A stretch of 61,861 nucleotides of DNA from Flavobacteriales bacterium UBA1531 (GTDB lineage: Bacteria > Bacteroidota > Bacteroidia > Flavobacteriales_D > Sanyastnellaceae): positions 1 to 61,861 of the forward strand of contig DCPZ01000004.1 in the NCBI GenBank assembly GCA_002323795.1. The letters are read 5' to 3'. Of the stretch, positions 52,157-60,749 are shown piece by piece (the first letter of the stretch is position 1; the number at the start of each line of letters is the position of its first letter). The notes under the pieces were generated by a model. The model did no database searches. It saw nothing but the letters and a program-made list of their open reading frames with translations, and was not told the DNA's origin. The position numbers were made by a program, and so were the translations under genes.

Positions 52157-53383
52157 TTAATTCCAGAGTATTTCATTGAACGCCGTACTTGTGGTATCGG
52201 TATTCAATCCGAAGGTTTGCTTCATCAATACTACAACCTCTTGGGTCGCAGGATCGGCATAATACTGAGTGTTGAAATATCCACTCCAAAAAAACCTACC
52301 TGCTCCAGGAGCATCGCTTTTAACCCCGAATGCCAACCCCTGTTGCCAAGGACCAGAAATAAGTCCCGGCGCCTGATCCGACATGACACTATCCACGGTC
52401 GCTTCCTTCAAAACCCGAACACCTTTTGCCGCGCCACGGCCCAGGTACATCTGCAAAAACGTGGCATAATCGCTTGCACTGCTCGTCAATCCTGCTCCAC
52501 CCGAGCAAAGGGGCCATTCAGCGTGCATCGGGTAGTCAATGGTATAATCGGGGTGTTCATGCGTTTGCCAGGAAGATCCATCGGGTGTCCGCTCCATGAC
52601 GTTGGCTACGCGAGATTGATCGGAATCCGGTACGACAAAATGCGTGTCATCCATACCCAAAGGTTCAAAAATTTCTGTGTCTACAAATTCGGCATAAGGC
52701 TGCCCTGAGGCGACTTCTACGACGGCGACCAATACGTCGAGGCCCAGGCTGTACGTCCATTCCGATCCCGGTTCGTGAGCCAAGGCCAATTGGCCGATTT
52801 TTTCAGCGTTTTCGAGTGTGCTGCGCATGTCGCGTGCAAACAAGTCTGTGACGTCGTGTTTGGCGTAAAGTTGTTCATACCTTGAGTCGCCAATTTCTCC
52901 ATAGGGGATCCCGTTGGTGTGGGTCATCAGATGCCTGATCGTTAAGGCATTTTCCGCAGGCGTGCTTGTAAATGAAGTGTCGGCCATTAGGGAATCTAAA
53001 ATGCCGGTTGATGCAAATATCGGAATGTACTTAGCCACCGGATCATCGATTTCAAGAAGCCCCTTCTCCCAGCATATCAAGGCGGCAGTGGAAGTAATGG
53101 CTTTGGTTTGAGAGCAGATGCGAAACAGAGTATTGGGCTGCATGGGTGATTGAGTCAAAGGGTCTGCAAAACCATAGGCGCGGTGTAAAATGACTTCGCC
53201 ATCTCGCGCTGTGAGCAGCACGGCACCGGGGATTTGATTGGTTTCCACAGCCATCTTAATTGCACCATCCAGCATCTGCCAGCGTTCGTCAAGAGGAGCT
53301 TGACACCCTGCGATGAATATGATGACACCGATGCTGAGTGCCAGGGGCAAACCAATTCGGTGCTTTGCGTGTCGTTTCTCCAT
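52157..53383 (-). CDS. Serine hydrolase lipoprotein of the class C beta-lactamase fold
   Basis: 408 residues. Lipobox FIAGC at Cys27. The catalytic SxxK is CSQTK (S91, K94) in LFRICSQTKAITSTAALI. The second motif is WTYSLGLDVLVAVVEVASG, where Tyr is kept but the usual Asn of YxN is replaced. GGAGLTSSASDYATFLQMYL follows, typical of esterase/DD-peptidase-like members. Most such proteins are esterases or D-amino-peptidases; beta-lactam resistance is not implied. TAACTTCG on the minus strand just before the start may be its -7 box. Confidence 0.88.
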   Translation of the reverse strand: MEKRHAKHRIGLPLALSIGVIIFIAGCQAPLDERWQMLDGAIKMAVETNQIPGAVLLTARDGEVILHRAYGFADPLTQSPMQPNTLFRICSQTKAITSTAALICWEKGLLEIDDPVAKYIPIFASTGILDSLMADTSFTSTPAENALTIRHLMTHTNGIPYGEIGDSRYEQLYAKHDVTDLFARDMRSTLENAEKIGQLALAHEPGSEWTYSLGLDVLVAVVEVASGQPYAEFVDTEIFEPLGMDDTHFVVPDSDQSRVANVMERTPDGSSWQTHEHPDYTIDYPMHAEWPLCSGGAGLTSSASDYATFLQMYLGRGAAKGVRVLKEATVDSVMSDQAPGLISGPWQQGLAFGVKSDAPGAGRFFWSGYFNTQYYADPATQEVVVLMKQTFGLNTDTTSTAFNEILWN

Positions 53384-53436
53384 TGTGCGAAGTTAATGAT
53401 TGAGAGAATCTGGCTTTAATTCACGATGTTTACAAG

Positions 53437-54246
53437 ATGAGAAATGTCTCCAAGGCTATGGTGCTCATTGCTTTTGCAACGCTATTTCTGCACGCTCAAG
53501 TTCACGGTAAACACCTCATTCACGTGGATGCTGCGAGCGCTAAAGCACAGAAAACAGCTCTGCTGATCATGAACGGATTTGGAGGGAGCAAAGCGGCATG
53601 CAAAGCGCAACTCATGTTTTGGCGTGATCAGGGCATGGACGTTTTTATTCCCGAAGTGTTGCTTCGTCCCTCCTTGGAAACGAGCTCAGAAGCAATGGAT
53701 GATTTCATGGCGACGTATCACTTTGAAGATTACAAGGATGTGAAAGTCATTTGTTACATCGCAGGCGCTTATCTGCTGCATACCTATCTGTTGGACCATG
53801 AGTTGCCAAACCTTACGAGCATTGTTTACGATCGCAGTCCTACACAAGAGCGCGCGCCGCGTGCCGTGATTCAAAAGGCACCACTTTTGGGGAAATTGAG
53901 CAAGGGGCGGGTGCTCGAAGATTTGAGTGTTGCAGAATGGCCTGAACCGCCAGTTCGGTCCACCATTTCGAAAGGTCTGATGATTGAAAATCGAGCAACT
54001 TCACTGATGCGCTTCCTCGAGGACGAATGCATGGCGATGGGACCGTTGAATTTCGATTGGCCATCCATGGATCCTGATGCGGAGGATGCGTTTCACATCG
54101 CGCTTGATCATGACATGATGTACCGGCGATGGGATTTGTTAGGAGCTGCTGTGCTGCAATTCTTTGAGACAGGGGCCTTTCCCTCTGAACTTTCAAGGGA
54201 ACGATTGGCGGAGAATCCTTTCGATAAAAATATGGTCATTCCTTGA
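53437..54246 (+). CDS. Alpha/beta-hydrolase-like protein lacking the nucleophile Ser, phospholipid cassette
   Basis: 269 residues. Signal-peptide-like start (VLIAFATLFLHAQVHG). The segment ALLIMNGFGGSKAACKAQLMFWRDQGMDVFIPE is the first strand and oxyanion region of an alpha/beta hydrolase. At the nucleophile elbow, where GxSxG is expected, the sequence is ICYIAGAYLL (C106-Y-I-A-G110), so no Ser is present and Cys106 is the only nearby nucleophile. It is 7 bp upstream of the CDP-alcohol phosphatidyltransferase. Either a non-catalytic binding protein or a Cys-dependent enzyme; unproven. Confidence 0.5.
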   Translation: MRNVSKAMVLIAFATLFLHAQVHGKHLIHVDAASAKAQKTALLIMNGFGGSKAACKAQLMFWRDQGMDVFIPEVLLRPSLETSSEAMDDFMATYHFEDYKDVKVICYIAGAYLLHTYLLDHELPNLTSIVYDRSPTQERAPRAVIQKAPLLGKLSKGRVLEDLSVAEWPEPPVRSTISKGLMIENRATSLMRFLEDECMAMGPLNFDWPSMDPDAEDAFHIALDHDMMYRRWDLLGAAVLQFFETGAFPSELSRERLAENPFDKNMVIP

Positions 54247-54253
54247 GTTCTGT

Positions 54254-54859
54254 ATGAAGATTCCGAGCACATACAACTTGAAGCCTGCATTTCAACGGCT
54301 GCTGCTGCCGGCACTAAGGGCCCTCCACCGTGTGGGGATTTCTCCCAATGCTTTGACTTGGTTGGCCATTGCTTGGTCCGCCGCACTTGGTTGGATGTTT
54401 GTGAAAGGTTTTGCCAATCCAAGCTGGTACTTTGCCATCGCACTTGGCTTACTATTGCGGATGGTCTTGAACGCTTTGGATGGGATGATGGCTCGCCAAT
54501 ATGCAATGACAAGTACCAGCGGTGCGTACCTCAATGAACTCGGCGACGTGGTGAGCGATGCCTTGGTCATGTGGCCGCTGGCATTGTTTCCAGGGGTCCA
54601 TCCGGGTTGGGTCGGCGGATTGTTGTGGTTGGCTGCTCTGAATGAAATGACGGGAGTTTTGGGTGGATGGCTTGCGGGTGAACGACGCTACGAAGGTCCC
54701 ATGGGCAAGAGCGACCGCACGTTGGTCTGGGGATTGTTTTGCTTTTTGCTCGGAGCAAGAGTTGAGGTCGCCGAATGGGTGGAGCCCGCAATTGTTTTGG
54801 TCATGATTTGTTTGACCTTGAGTACTTTTATTCGAATTCGGAAAGCCCTGAATCCATGA
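54254..54859 (+). CDS. CDP-alcohol phosphatidyltransferase (YnjF/YnbA-like)
   Basis: 201 residues from ATG 54254. Multi-pass membrane enzyme. The signature is D76-G77-x2-A80-R81-x8-G90-x3-N94-x3-D98 (DGMMARQYAMTS, GAYLNELGDVVSD): the third canonical Asp is Asn, as I recall for the YnjF-like branch. The family joins a CDP-linked alcohol to a second alcohol, forming phospholipid head groups. Product unknown. Stop overlaps the CdsA-like start as ATGA, so translation is coupled. Confidence 0.85.
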   Translation: MKIPSTYNLKPAFQRLLLPALRALHRVGISPNALTWLAIAWSAALGWMFVKGFANPSWYFAIALGLLLRMVLNALDGMMARQYAMTSTSGAYLNELGDVVSDALVMWPLALFPGVHPGWVGGLLWLAALNEMTGVLGGWLAGERRYEGPMGKSDRTLVWGLFCFLLGARVEVAEWVEPAIVLVMICLTLSTFIRIRKALNP

Positions 54860-55809
54860 ATAAGCTGATTTCTTCTTGGGGTATGAATGCCGAGCTTCAA
54901 TGGGTCATCTTCATCATCCTTTGCATTTTGGTGGTGAGCTCAACGGCCTGGTTCATTTTGGGTCGGCTCAAGCCCTCCAAATTGGCAACGGAATTGCAAG
55001 TGCGCACCCGTTCATGGTGGGTCATGTGTGCATGTTTCATTGTGACAACGCTTGTGCATCCTTTGGTTACGGTTCTTGGTTTGATGTACCTCAGTTATGC
55101 TCTTCTGCGTGAAATGTACCCCTTGCTAAAATTGGATGCGCGTGAGCGAAACGTGGTGCTCGTGTGCTACGCTACCGTACCCATTCAGTATGGCTTGGCA
55201 TATTTTGGAATGAAGACTTTGTTTTTGGCATTTATTCCTGTTTTCATGTTTGTCTTCATTCCATTTTTATTGGTGGTGCGAGGGGAAACCAAAGGAATCG
55301 TTCGGTCCATTTCGTTGATGCCTTATTCGTTGGTTGCTTGGGTTTATGGAATGAGTCATTTGGCTCTGTTGTTCCAATTGCCAGAATCTGCTGGATCCAC
55401 GGCAGGACCGCAGGGTCTGTTACTCTACTTGATATTTTTGGTGGGAATGAACGATGTGCTTCAGTTTGCCTGGGGAAAGATCTTGGGACGGCGCCCTGTG
55501 CTGCCCACGGTCAGTCCAAACAAAACGTGGGAAGGTCTCATTGGTGGCGTTTTGTCCATCACGCTCATCGCCGTCGCGATGCGATTTTTGACGCCGCTCA
55601 ATGTGTGGCAGGCTGCGATCGTCGGTTTTGTAACTGCAATCGCGGGTTTCATGGGTGATGCGATCGCTTCGGGCATCAAACGAGACATTGGAATCAAGAA
55701 TTCAGGCCACGCCATTCCAGGCCATGGAGGATACTTGGACCGATTGGATGGCTTTTCTGCTGCGGCTGCACCATTTTTTCACCTGATCTTTTTCTTCTGC
55801 TACAGTTGA
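54856..55809 (+). CDS. CdsA-like phosphatidate cytidylyltransferase
   Basis: 317 residues from ATG 54856. About eight membrane segments. The CDP-diglyceride synthase signature is clear: SPNKTWEGLIGGVLSI near 225-240, and the C-terminal GDAIASGIKRDIGIKNSG...PGHGGYLDRLDG. It makes CDP-diacylglycerol, the activated lipid needed by the upstream enzyme. A second CdsA besides a housekeeping copy is expected elsewhere. Translationally coupled to the transferase and 13 bp before the acyltransferase. Confidence 0.92.
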   Translation: MNKLISSWGMNAELQWVIFIILCILVVSSTAWFILGRLKPSKLATELQVRTRSWWVMCACFIVTTLVHPLVTVLGLMYLSYALLREMYPLLKLDARERNVVLVCYATVPIQYGLAYFGMKTLFLAFIPVFMFVFIPFLLVVRGETKGIVRSISLMPYSLVAWVYGMSHLALLFQLPESAGSTAGPQGLLLYLIFLVGMNDVLQFAWGKILGRRPVLPTVSPNKTWEGLIGGVLSITLIAVAMRFLTPLNVWQAAIVGFVTAIAGFMGDAIASGIKRDIGIKNSGHAIPGHGGYLDRLDGFSAAAAPFFHLIFFFCYS

Positions 55810-55822
55810 GTGTCCAGACACC

Positions 55823-56530
55823 ATGGAAAAACAGCGAAAAAAAGATCTGGAAACCAATCTGAACCTGCCCGCTCCTGCGTCATGGCGGAGAAGGACCATG
55901 CTTGTCTTTTTGTACAAAATACTTTGGCGAACGATTCTGGGGGTAGTCATCGGTTTACGTTACCTCGGAGTGAATAAAAATCAGCCTGACGGCCCCGTGA
56001 TTTACATTGCCAATCACAACAGCCATTTGGATGCAATTTCCATGATGACGGTGGTTCCCCGTCACCGGTTGCACCTCACGCATTCGGTCGCAGCGCAAGA
56101 TTTCTTTGGCAATTCCTTTTTTCGCCAATGGTCCATGGAAAATTTGGTCAACGCTGTTTTGATTTCCAGAAAGCGTCGAGAGGATCAGGTCGATCCCATC
56201 GAATTTTTAGACGGCTTACTTCAAGCGGGCAGAAGTTTGATCCTGTTTCCTGAAGGCACCCGGGGAGTTGCCGGTTCGATGGGTGACTTCAAGCGCGGTG
56301 TAGGTCATCTGGCCTCGCGCCATCCGGGGATTCCTGTGATTCCGATTTACCTCGATGGTCTGTACCGAAATTTGCCCAAAGGTCGGGCGATGATTGTTCC
56401 ATTTGGGGGCAATCTGATCATGGGAGAACCGCTGGTTTTCGGTGATGAAGACGTAGACGAAATCACATTACGGACGCAAAAAGCACTGGAAGTCATGGCT
56501 CAGGAGCTTCGAGATGCCAATCGGGTTTGA
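55823..56530 (+). CDS. Lysophospholipid acyltransferase (PlsC family)
   Basis: 235 residues. Motif I HNSHLD (H65, D70) in YIANHNSHLDAISMM; motif III LFPEGTRG near 140; motif IV IPVIPIYLDG. One membrane segment near 27-45. It adds the second acyl chain to lysophosphatidate or remodels lysophospholipids. Last gene of the cassette, 13 bp after the CdsA-like gene. Confidence 0.9.
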   Translation: MEKQRKKDLETNLNLPAPASWRRRTMLVFLYKILWRTILGVVIGLRYLGVNKNQPDGPVIYIANHNSHLDAISMMTVVPRHRLHLTHSVAAQDFFGNSFFRQWSMENLVNAVLISRKRREDQVDPIEFLDGLLQAGRSLILFPEGTRGVAGSMGDFKRGVGHLASRHPGIPVIPIYLDGLYRNLPKGRAMIVPFGGNLIMGEPLVFGDEDVDEITLRTQKALEVMAQELRDANRV

Positions 56531-56536
56531 TGTTGT

Positions 56537-56569
56537 TTTGATTAGCTAAAGTCCAATGGACTACATTTG
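56537..56569 (+). promoter_or_regulatory. Promoter of the TonB receptor
   Basis: TTTG (56537-56540), 21-bp spacer, TACATTTG (56562-56569), a full consensus match, 22 bp before ATG 56592. It shows that the receptor is not simply the last gene of the phospholipid cassette. Confidence 0.6.
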
Positions 56570-56591
56570 AATCAAAGCTAACCCCTTTACT

Positions 56592-59081
56592 ATGATTCAA
56601 TTTATTCGGCGATTTCGCCTCAAAGACGCGTCGATCTCCGTCTTGTTTTGCCTGATTGCAAGCATTGGCATTGCTCAAACTGCTATGATTACAGGCACGG
56701 TCCTGGATGCAGAATTTAAGTATCCGCTTCCGAGCGCTTATGTGTCAATCAGCACGGTGGATGGACTGATGATTTCAACGGATATGGATGGCAGATTTGC
56801 GTTTGATGCGGTACCCATTGGACGCCATGTCGTGACGGTGAGCTTCATGGGCTACGAATCGCGAACTCTCGATGGGATTGTTGTTACCAGTGGTCGTCCA
56901 GTGGTATTGGAAGTGCAAATGAGCGAAAGTGTCGTTGCCATTGAGGCAGCGGAGGTCACCGCCACTCAGTCGGGCGAGGTGATGAATGAAATGGCAACGG
57001 TGAGTGCGCGCGCATTCACGGTGGAAGAAACAGATCGGTATGCTGGATCACGAGGCGATCCTGCCCGAATGGCCAGCAACTTTGCTGGTGTGCAAGGTGC
57101 CGACGACAGCCGAAACGACATTGTGGTCAGGGGCAACAGCCCCAGTGGAGTCTTGTGGCGCATCGAAGGTGTTGACTTGCCCAATCCCAATCACTTTTCC
57201 GTGCCAGGCACAGGGGGGGGTCCGGTTGCAATTGTCAACAATAAGACCCTTGCGAATTCCGATTTTTTCACCGCTGCTTTTCCCGCAGAATTCGGAAACA
57301 GTACCGCTGCAGTATTCGACTTGAAGTTGCGCAACGGTAACCAAGACCATTGGCACGGGAGCGCCCAGTTGGGATTCTTGGGCACAGAAGTACTCGCTGA
57401 GGGGCCACTCAACAGGGACAAGCGCTCGAGCCTATTGGTGAATTATCGTTACTCTACGGCCTCCATCTTTTCAGCTGTTGGCATTGACATTGGCACCAGT
57501 GCCGTGCCCAAATACCAGGACGGCAGTTTTAAACTGTTCACTCCAACCAAAGGGGGTGGATCGCTCTCGTTTTGGGGCATTGGCGGAAACAGCAGCGTCG
57601 ACATTATGATTTCAGATCAGTTGGCGCCCGAGCGCAACATCTATGGAGACAACGACCGCGATCAATACTTCCGCACAGGCATGGGCATGGTGGGGGTGAC
57701 TCAAACCCAACCGGTCAATAACAACATGTACATCAAGTCTACATTGGCCGTGAGCCGCGACCGGCAGGACAGTGATCATGATTACGTCACGCGTGATCTC
57801 GTGGGTGATGTGTATCAAAATATAGAGACCAGTCCGCTGATGTCGTACGGTTTTGTCAAAGATCGGGTGTCGCTTGCGGTGCATGCAAACCGAAAGTTGA
57901 CAACGGACAAAGGCACAGCGACCCTTCGCTTTGGGGTGAATGCTGACGCCATGATGTGGTCCTTCCAAGACAGCACGCGCAAGCCCATTTCGGTGTCAGA
58001 TTCCATTGGTGCTGATTCGTTGGGCGATTGGAACCGACGCTGGGATGCCGAGATGAACAGCGCTTTGATTCAACCTTTTGTTCAATTAAAGCGCCGTCCA
58101 AATGATGCCTTGACCTGGACAGCAGGAGTGCATGCGATGCTGGATACACGCAGCGGATCAGCTTCATGGTTTGAGCCAAGGTTGGGACTGCAATGGATTT
58201 CAAAAGGCGGAACGGTGTGGTCTGCTGGTTCGGGTTTGCACAGCCAACTTCAATCTTCATACCTCTACGCTTCGGCGACCAACTCATCGTCGTCTGGACC
58301 GCTGAACATGCCCAATCAGAATTTGGGATTCACACGCAGCGTGCACAACGTCATCGGCATGACCCAGCGATTGACCGACCTCTGGACGTTGAAATTAGAA
58401 GCCTATCACCAGCATTTGTTTGATATTCCGGTTGCTGACTTGAATACAGAATGGGGCCAAAACAATGGCAGTTATTCGCTGATCAACGCTGGAGGTGGAT
58501 TCTCTCGTTTGTTCCCTGATACCTTGGTGAATGATGGCACGGGTAGAAATGTGGGAGTGGAGATGACCTTGAGTCGCGCCTTCCGAGAAGGATGGTTTGT
58601 ATTGCTAACCGCGAGCGTGTTCGATGCCAAATACAAGGGGGCAGATGGTAAGAGCCGAAATACAGACTTCAATGGGAAATATGCATGGAATTTCTTGGCG
58701 AGCAAGGAGTGGCGTTTGTCGCAGACATTCGCGCTCGTTACGGGCCTCAAGGCCACCATGGCCGGCGGTCGGTGGTACGGTGATGTGGATGAGGAAGCGA
58801 GCCAAGAGCAACGCGAAATCATTTATGTGGATGCAGCTCGAAACAACCAACAATTTGACGATTACTTCCGACTGGATTTGAAGACCAACCTCACTTGGAA
58901 CCGTCCAGAAACGACCCACGAGTTGGGCATTGATTTCGTAAACATTTTGAATACGGAGAACATCCTGAAGCTCACCTATGCTCCAGATGAAATGGACATC
59001 AACGATCCTGATTACAGTTCAGTCCGAGAAGAATACCAATTGGGCTTCTTGCCGATTTTCTTCTATCGGGTGGATTTCTGA
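56592..59081 (+). CDS. TonB-dependent receptor with carboxypeptidase-regulatory domain
   Basis: 829 residues. Signal peptide to about 28 (LFCLIASIGIAQ). Carboxypeptidase-regulatory-like domain about 33-115 (DMDGRFAFDAVPIGRHVVTV). Plug about 150-270 with DPARMASNFAGVQGADDSRNDIVVRGNSP, GVLWRIEGVDLPNPNHF, AEFGNSTAAVFDLKLRNG. Barrel to the end (YQLGFLPIFFYRVDF, final Phe as in real outer-membrane barrels). The plug resembles Bacteroidetes receptors for peptides or other non-glycan substrates; substrate unknown. Confidence 0.87.
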   Translation: MIQFIRRFRLKDASISVLFCLIASIGIAQTAMITGTVLDAEFKYPLPSAYVSISTVDGLMISTDMDGRFAFDAVPIGRHVVTVSFMGYESRTLDGIVVTSGRPVVLEVQMSESVVAIEAAEVTATQSGEVMNEMATVSARAFTVEETDRYAGSRGDPARMASNFAGVQGADDSRNDIVVRGNSPSGVLWRIEGVDLPNPNHFSVPGTGGGPVAIVNNKTLANSDFFTAAFPAEFGNSTAAVFDLKLRNGNQDHWHGSAQLGFLGTEVLAEGPLNRDKRSSLLVNYRYSTASIFSAVGIDIGTSAVPKYQDGSFKLFTPTKGGGSLSFWGIGGNSSVDIMISDQLAPERNIYGDNDRDQYFRTGMGMVGVTQTQPVNNNMYIKSTLAVSRDRQDSDHDYVTRDLVGDVYQNIETSPLMSYGFVKDRVSLAVHANRKLTTDKGTATLRFGVNADAMMWSFQDSTRKPISVSDSIGADSLGDWNRRWDAEMNSALIQPFVQLKRRPNDALTWTAGVHAMLDTRSGSASWFEPRLGLQWISKGGTVWSAGSGLHSQLQSSYLYASATNSSSSGPLNMPNQNLGFTRSVHNVIGMTQRLTDLWTLKLEAYHQHLFDIPVADLNTEWGQNNGSYSLINAGGGFSRLFPDTLVNDGTGRNVGVEMTLSRAFREGWFVLLTASVFDAKYKGADGKSRNTDFNGKYAWNFLASKEWRLSQTFALVTGLKATMAGGRWYGDVDEEASQEQREIIYVDAARNNQQFDDYFRLDLKTNLTWNRPETTHELGIDFVNILNTENILKLTYAPDEMDINDPDYSSVREEYQLGFLPIFFYRVDF

Positions 59082-59099
59082 GTTTGGACGGCTCACGTT

Positions 59100-59645
59100 T
59101 CACTCAAACGACACCGATGCGACCTCCAGCTCAAACGGCTGCGCGGTTCCATCGTACTTCATGAGGCCAAATCGAATGACTTCGTTGAGTTCTTTCGATG
59201 GTTTGACTTTTCCAATGACTCCGCGGCGTGGCTGTTTCCAGATGAAGTTTTTCAGAGGAATGATCACTTCACTCCAATCTTCGGTCACTTCGAAGACGGT
59301 CTGAGCATTCGGCAGATACCATTCACGGGTTGTGTCGAAAACAATTTTGAACGGACCGCCAGTTCCTTTGCAGCGGATGCGCACAGCATCAAATTTCGTG
59401 AGGTCGTGTGACTTCCACGGACTGCGAATGGAACTGAATCCTCCATTGTTTTCCAGTCGGGTGTGTCCGTGCCAGCGAAACCCCTCTTCCTGCCATTCTA
59501 CACTGCCCTCTGAAACACCGCCCATGACGTTGTCATTTTGGATGGTCCACGATTGAGCAGCATTTCCGCTTTCTTCAAATTTGAATTCTAGCTGTGCATT
59601 CATGATGAAAGGGCAGAGGGTAAAGAGTAATGGTAGTAAACGCAT
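59100..59645 (-). CDS. CIA30-fold secreted protein
   Basis: 181 residues from ATG 59645 (signal peptide MRLLPLLFTLCPFIMNAQ). The remainder matches the CIA30/galactose-binding fold: SWTIQNDNVMGGVSEGSVEW, HTRLENNGGFSSIRSPW, FDAVRIRCKGTGGPFKIVF, EVIIPLKNF. Family members are known as complex-I assembly factors in mitochondria and as beta-sandwich binding proteins in bacteria. Here it is periplasmic or secreted. Convergent with the TonB receptor (18 bp). Confidence 0.85.
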   Translation of the reverse strand: MRLLPLLFTLCPFIMNAQLEFKFEESGNAAQSWTIQNDNVMGGVSEGSVEWQEEGFRWHGHTRLENNGGFSSIRSPWKSHDLTKFDAVRIRCKGTGGPFKIVFDTTREWYLPNAQTVFEVTEDWSEVIIPLKNFIWKQPRRGVIGKVKPSKELNEVIRFGLMKYDGTAQPFELEVASVSFE

Positions 59646-59738
59646 GCTACGAGAACAGTCGTTTGCCTTCTTTGGTTCATTTTGGTTCACGCTTGTAGTG
59701 CGACGAATTTTCTGACTACCGAACTTTAGATGGAATGG

Positions 59739-59754
59739 TGAGGTTGAAACCTCA
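59739..59754. promoter_or_regulatory. Palindrome touching the HDAC start codon
   Basis: TGAGGTT-GA-AACCTCA: perfect 7-bp arms with 2-bp spacer, the last base being the A of ATG 59754. Could be an autoregulatory operator or a small RNA structure hiding the start. No -33 box is evident in the 108-bp divergent gap to the CIA30 gene. Confidence 0.4.
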
Positions 59755-60656
59755 TGATACGCGTTGCTTGGAATGTACATTATGCCCATCCGTTGCCCGA
59801 TAATCATCGGTTTCCAATGGAGAAGTATCAATTGGTTCCAGAGCAATTGGAGCACGAAGGAACGGTCGAATCGGATGCGTTTTTTTCACCGGATCCGTTG
59901 AGTGAATCTCAGATTTTGTCCATCCATGATGCTGAATATTGGAGGCGACTGAGCGGGTTGAAGTTGAGCCGACAGGAGGAAAGAAAGACCGGTTTCCCCC
60001 ATTCCAATGCATTGATTGAACGCGAGGTGATGATCATGGGCGGAACGCTACAATGTGCCCGCTATGCTCTTAATGAAGGCGTTGCGCTGAACGTCGCTGG
60101 AGGAACGCACCATGCTTATGCTGACCGCGGCGAAGGCTTCTGTTTGCTCAATGATATGGCGCTTGCGGCGCAGATTTTGATTGATGAGGGTGCAATTCAG
60201 CGCGCCTTGGTTGTGGATTTGGATGTGCATCAGGGCAACGGAACGGCTAAGATTTTTGAGGATCGATCGGATGTCTGTACTTTTTCCATGCACGGTGCGA
60301 GCAATTATCCCATGCACAAGGAATCCAGTGATGTCGATGTCCCGCTCGAAGATGGCACGGATGATCGCACTTATCTCAAACTTTTGCGGGAGCACTTGCC
60401 ACGCTTGATCGACAAATCAGAGCCGGATCTTGTTCTTTACCAATGCGGCGTGGACATTCTCGACACGGATAAGCTTGGACGCTTGGGAGTCAGCGCATCA
60501 GGATGTCGTGAGCGCGATCGAATTGTGTTTGATGCATGCCACCGAAACGATTTGCCTGTGGTGTGTGCCATGGGAGGCGGTTACTCCCCTGAAATATGGA
60601 ACATCGTTGAGGCGCATTGCCATACCTTTCGTCTGGCTGCGGAGTTTTGGGGTTGA
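59754..60656 (+). CDS. Histone-deacetylase-family deacetylase
   Basis: 300 residues. Zinc-dependent deacetylase fold: GGTHHAYADRGEGFCLLND with the paired His119/120, VVDLDVHQGNG with D157 and H159, CGVDILDTDKLGRLGVS with D234 as the third zinc ligand by homology, and MGGGYSPEI with the catalytic Tyr. Bacterial members act on acetylpolyamines, acetoin-linked or protein acetyl-lysine. Substrate unknown. The short loops and ~300-residue length suit the AcuC/class IIb bacterial type. Confidence 0.93.
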   Translation: MIRVAWNVHYAHPLPDNHRFPMEKYQLVPEQLEHEGTVESDAFFSPDPLSESQILSIHDAEYWRRLSGLKLSRQEERKTGFPHSNALIEREVMIMGGTLQCARYALNEGVALNVAGGTHHAYADRGEGFCLLNDMALAAQILIDEGAIQRALVVDLDVHQGNGTAKIFEDRSDVCTFSMHGASNYPMHKESSDVDVPLEDGTDDRTYLKLLREHLPRLIDKSEPDLVLYQCGVDILDTDKLGRLGVSASGCRERDRIVFDACHRNDLPVVCAMGGGYSPEIWNIVEAHCHTFRLAAEFWG

Positions 60657-60713
60657 ATCTGCTGAAGTTGGAGGAAATCTCACTCATGTCAGAATTTCAT
60701 CGTCGTCCCGAAT

Positions 60714-60721
60714 ACCTTTGT
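60714..60721 (+). promoter_or_regulatory. Candidate -7 box for the cyclophilin gene
   Basis: TACCTTTG matches TAnnTTTG, 28 bp before ATG 60750. No good -33 TTTG at the usual distance. Confidence 0.4.
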
Positions 60722-60749
60722 GAGAAAATTGCAAGAAATACATTAAGCC

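Noticed and set aside
52157..53383. Reading the serine hydrolase as a beta-lactamase resistance gene
   Set aside because: The fold is shared with esterases and DD-peptidases, the YxN motif is incomplete, and no ampR-like neighbour exists.
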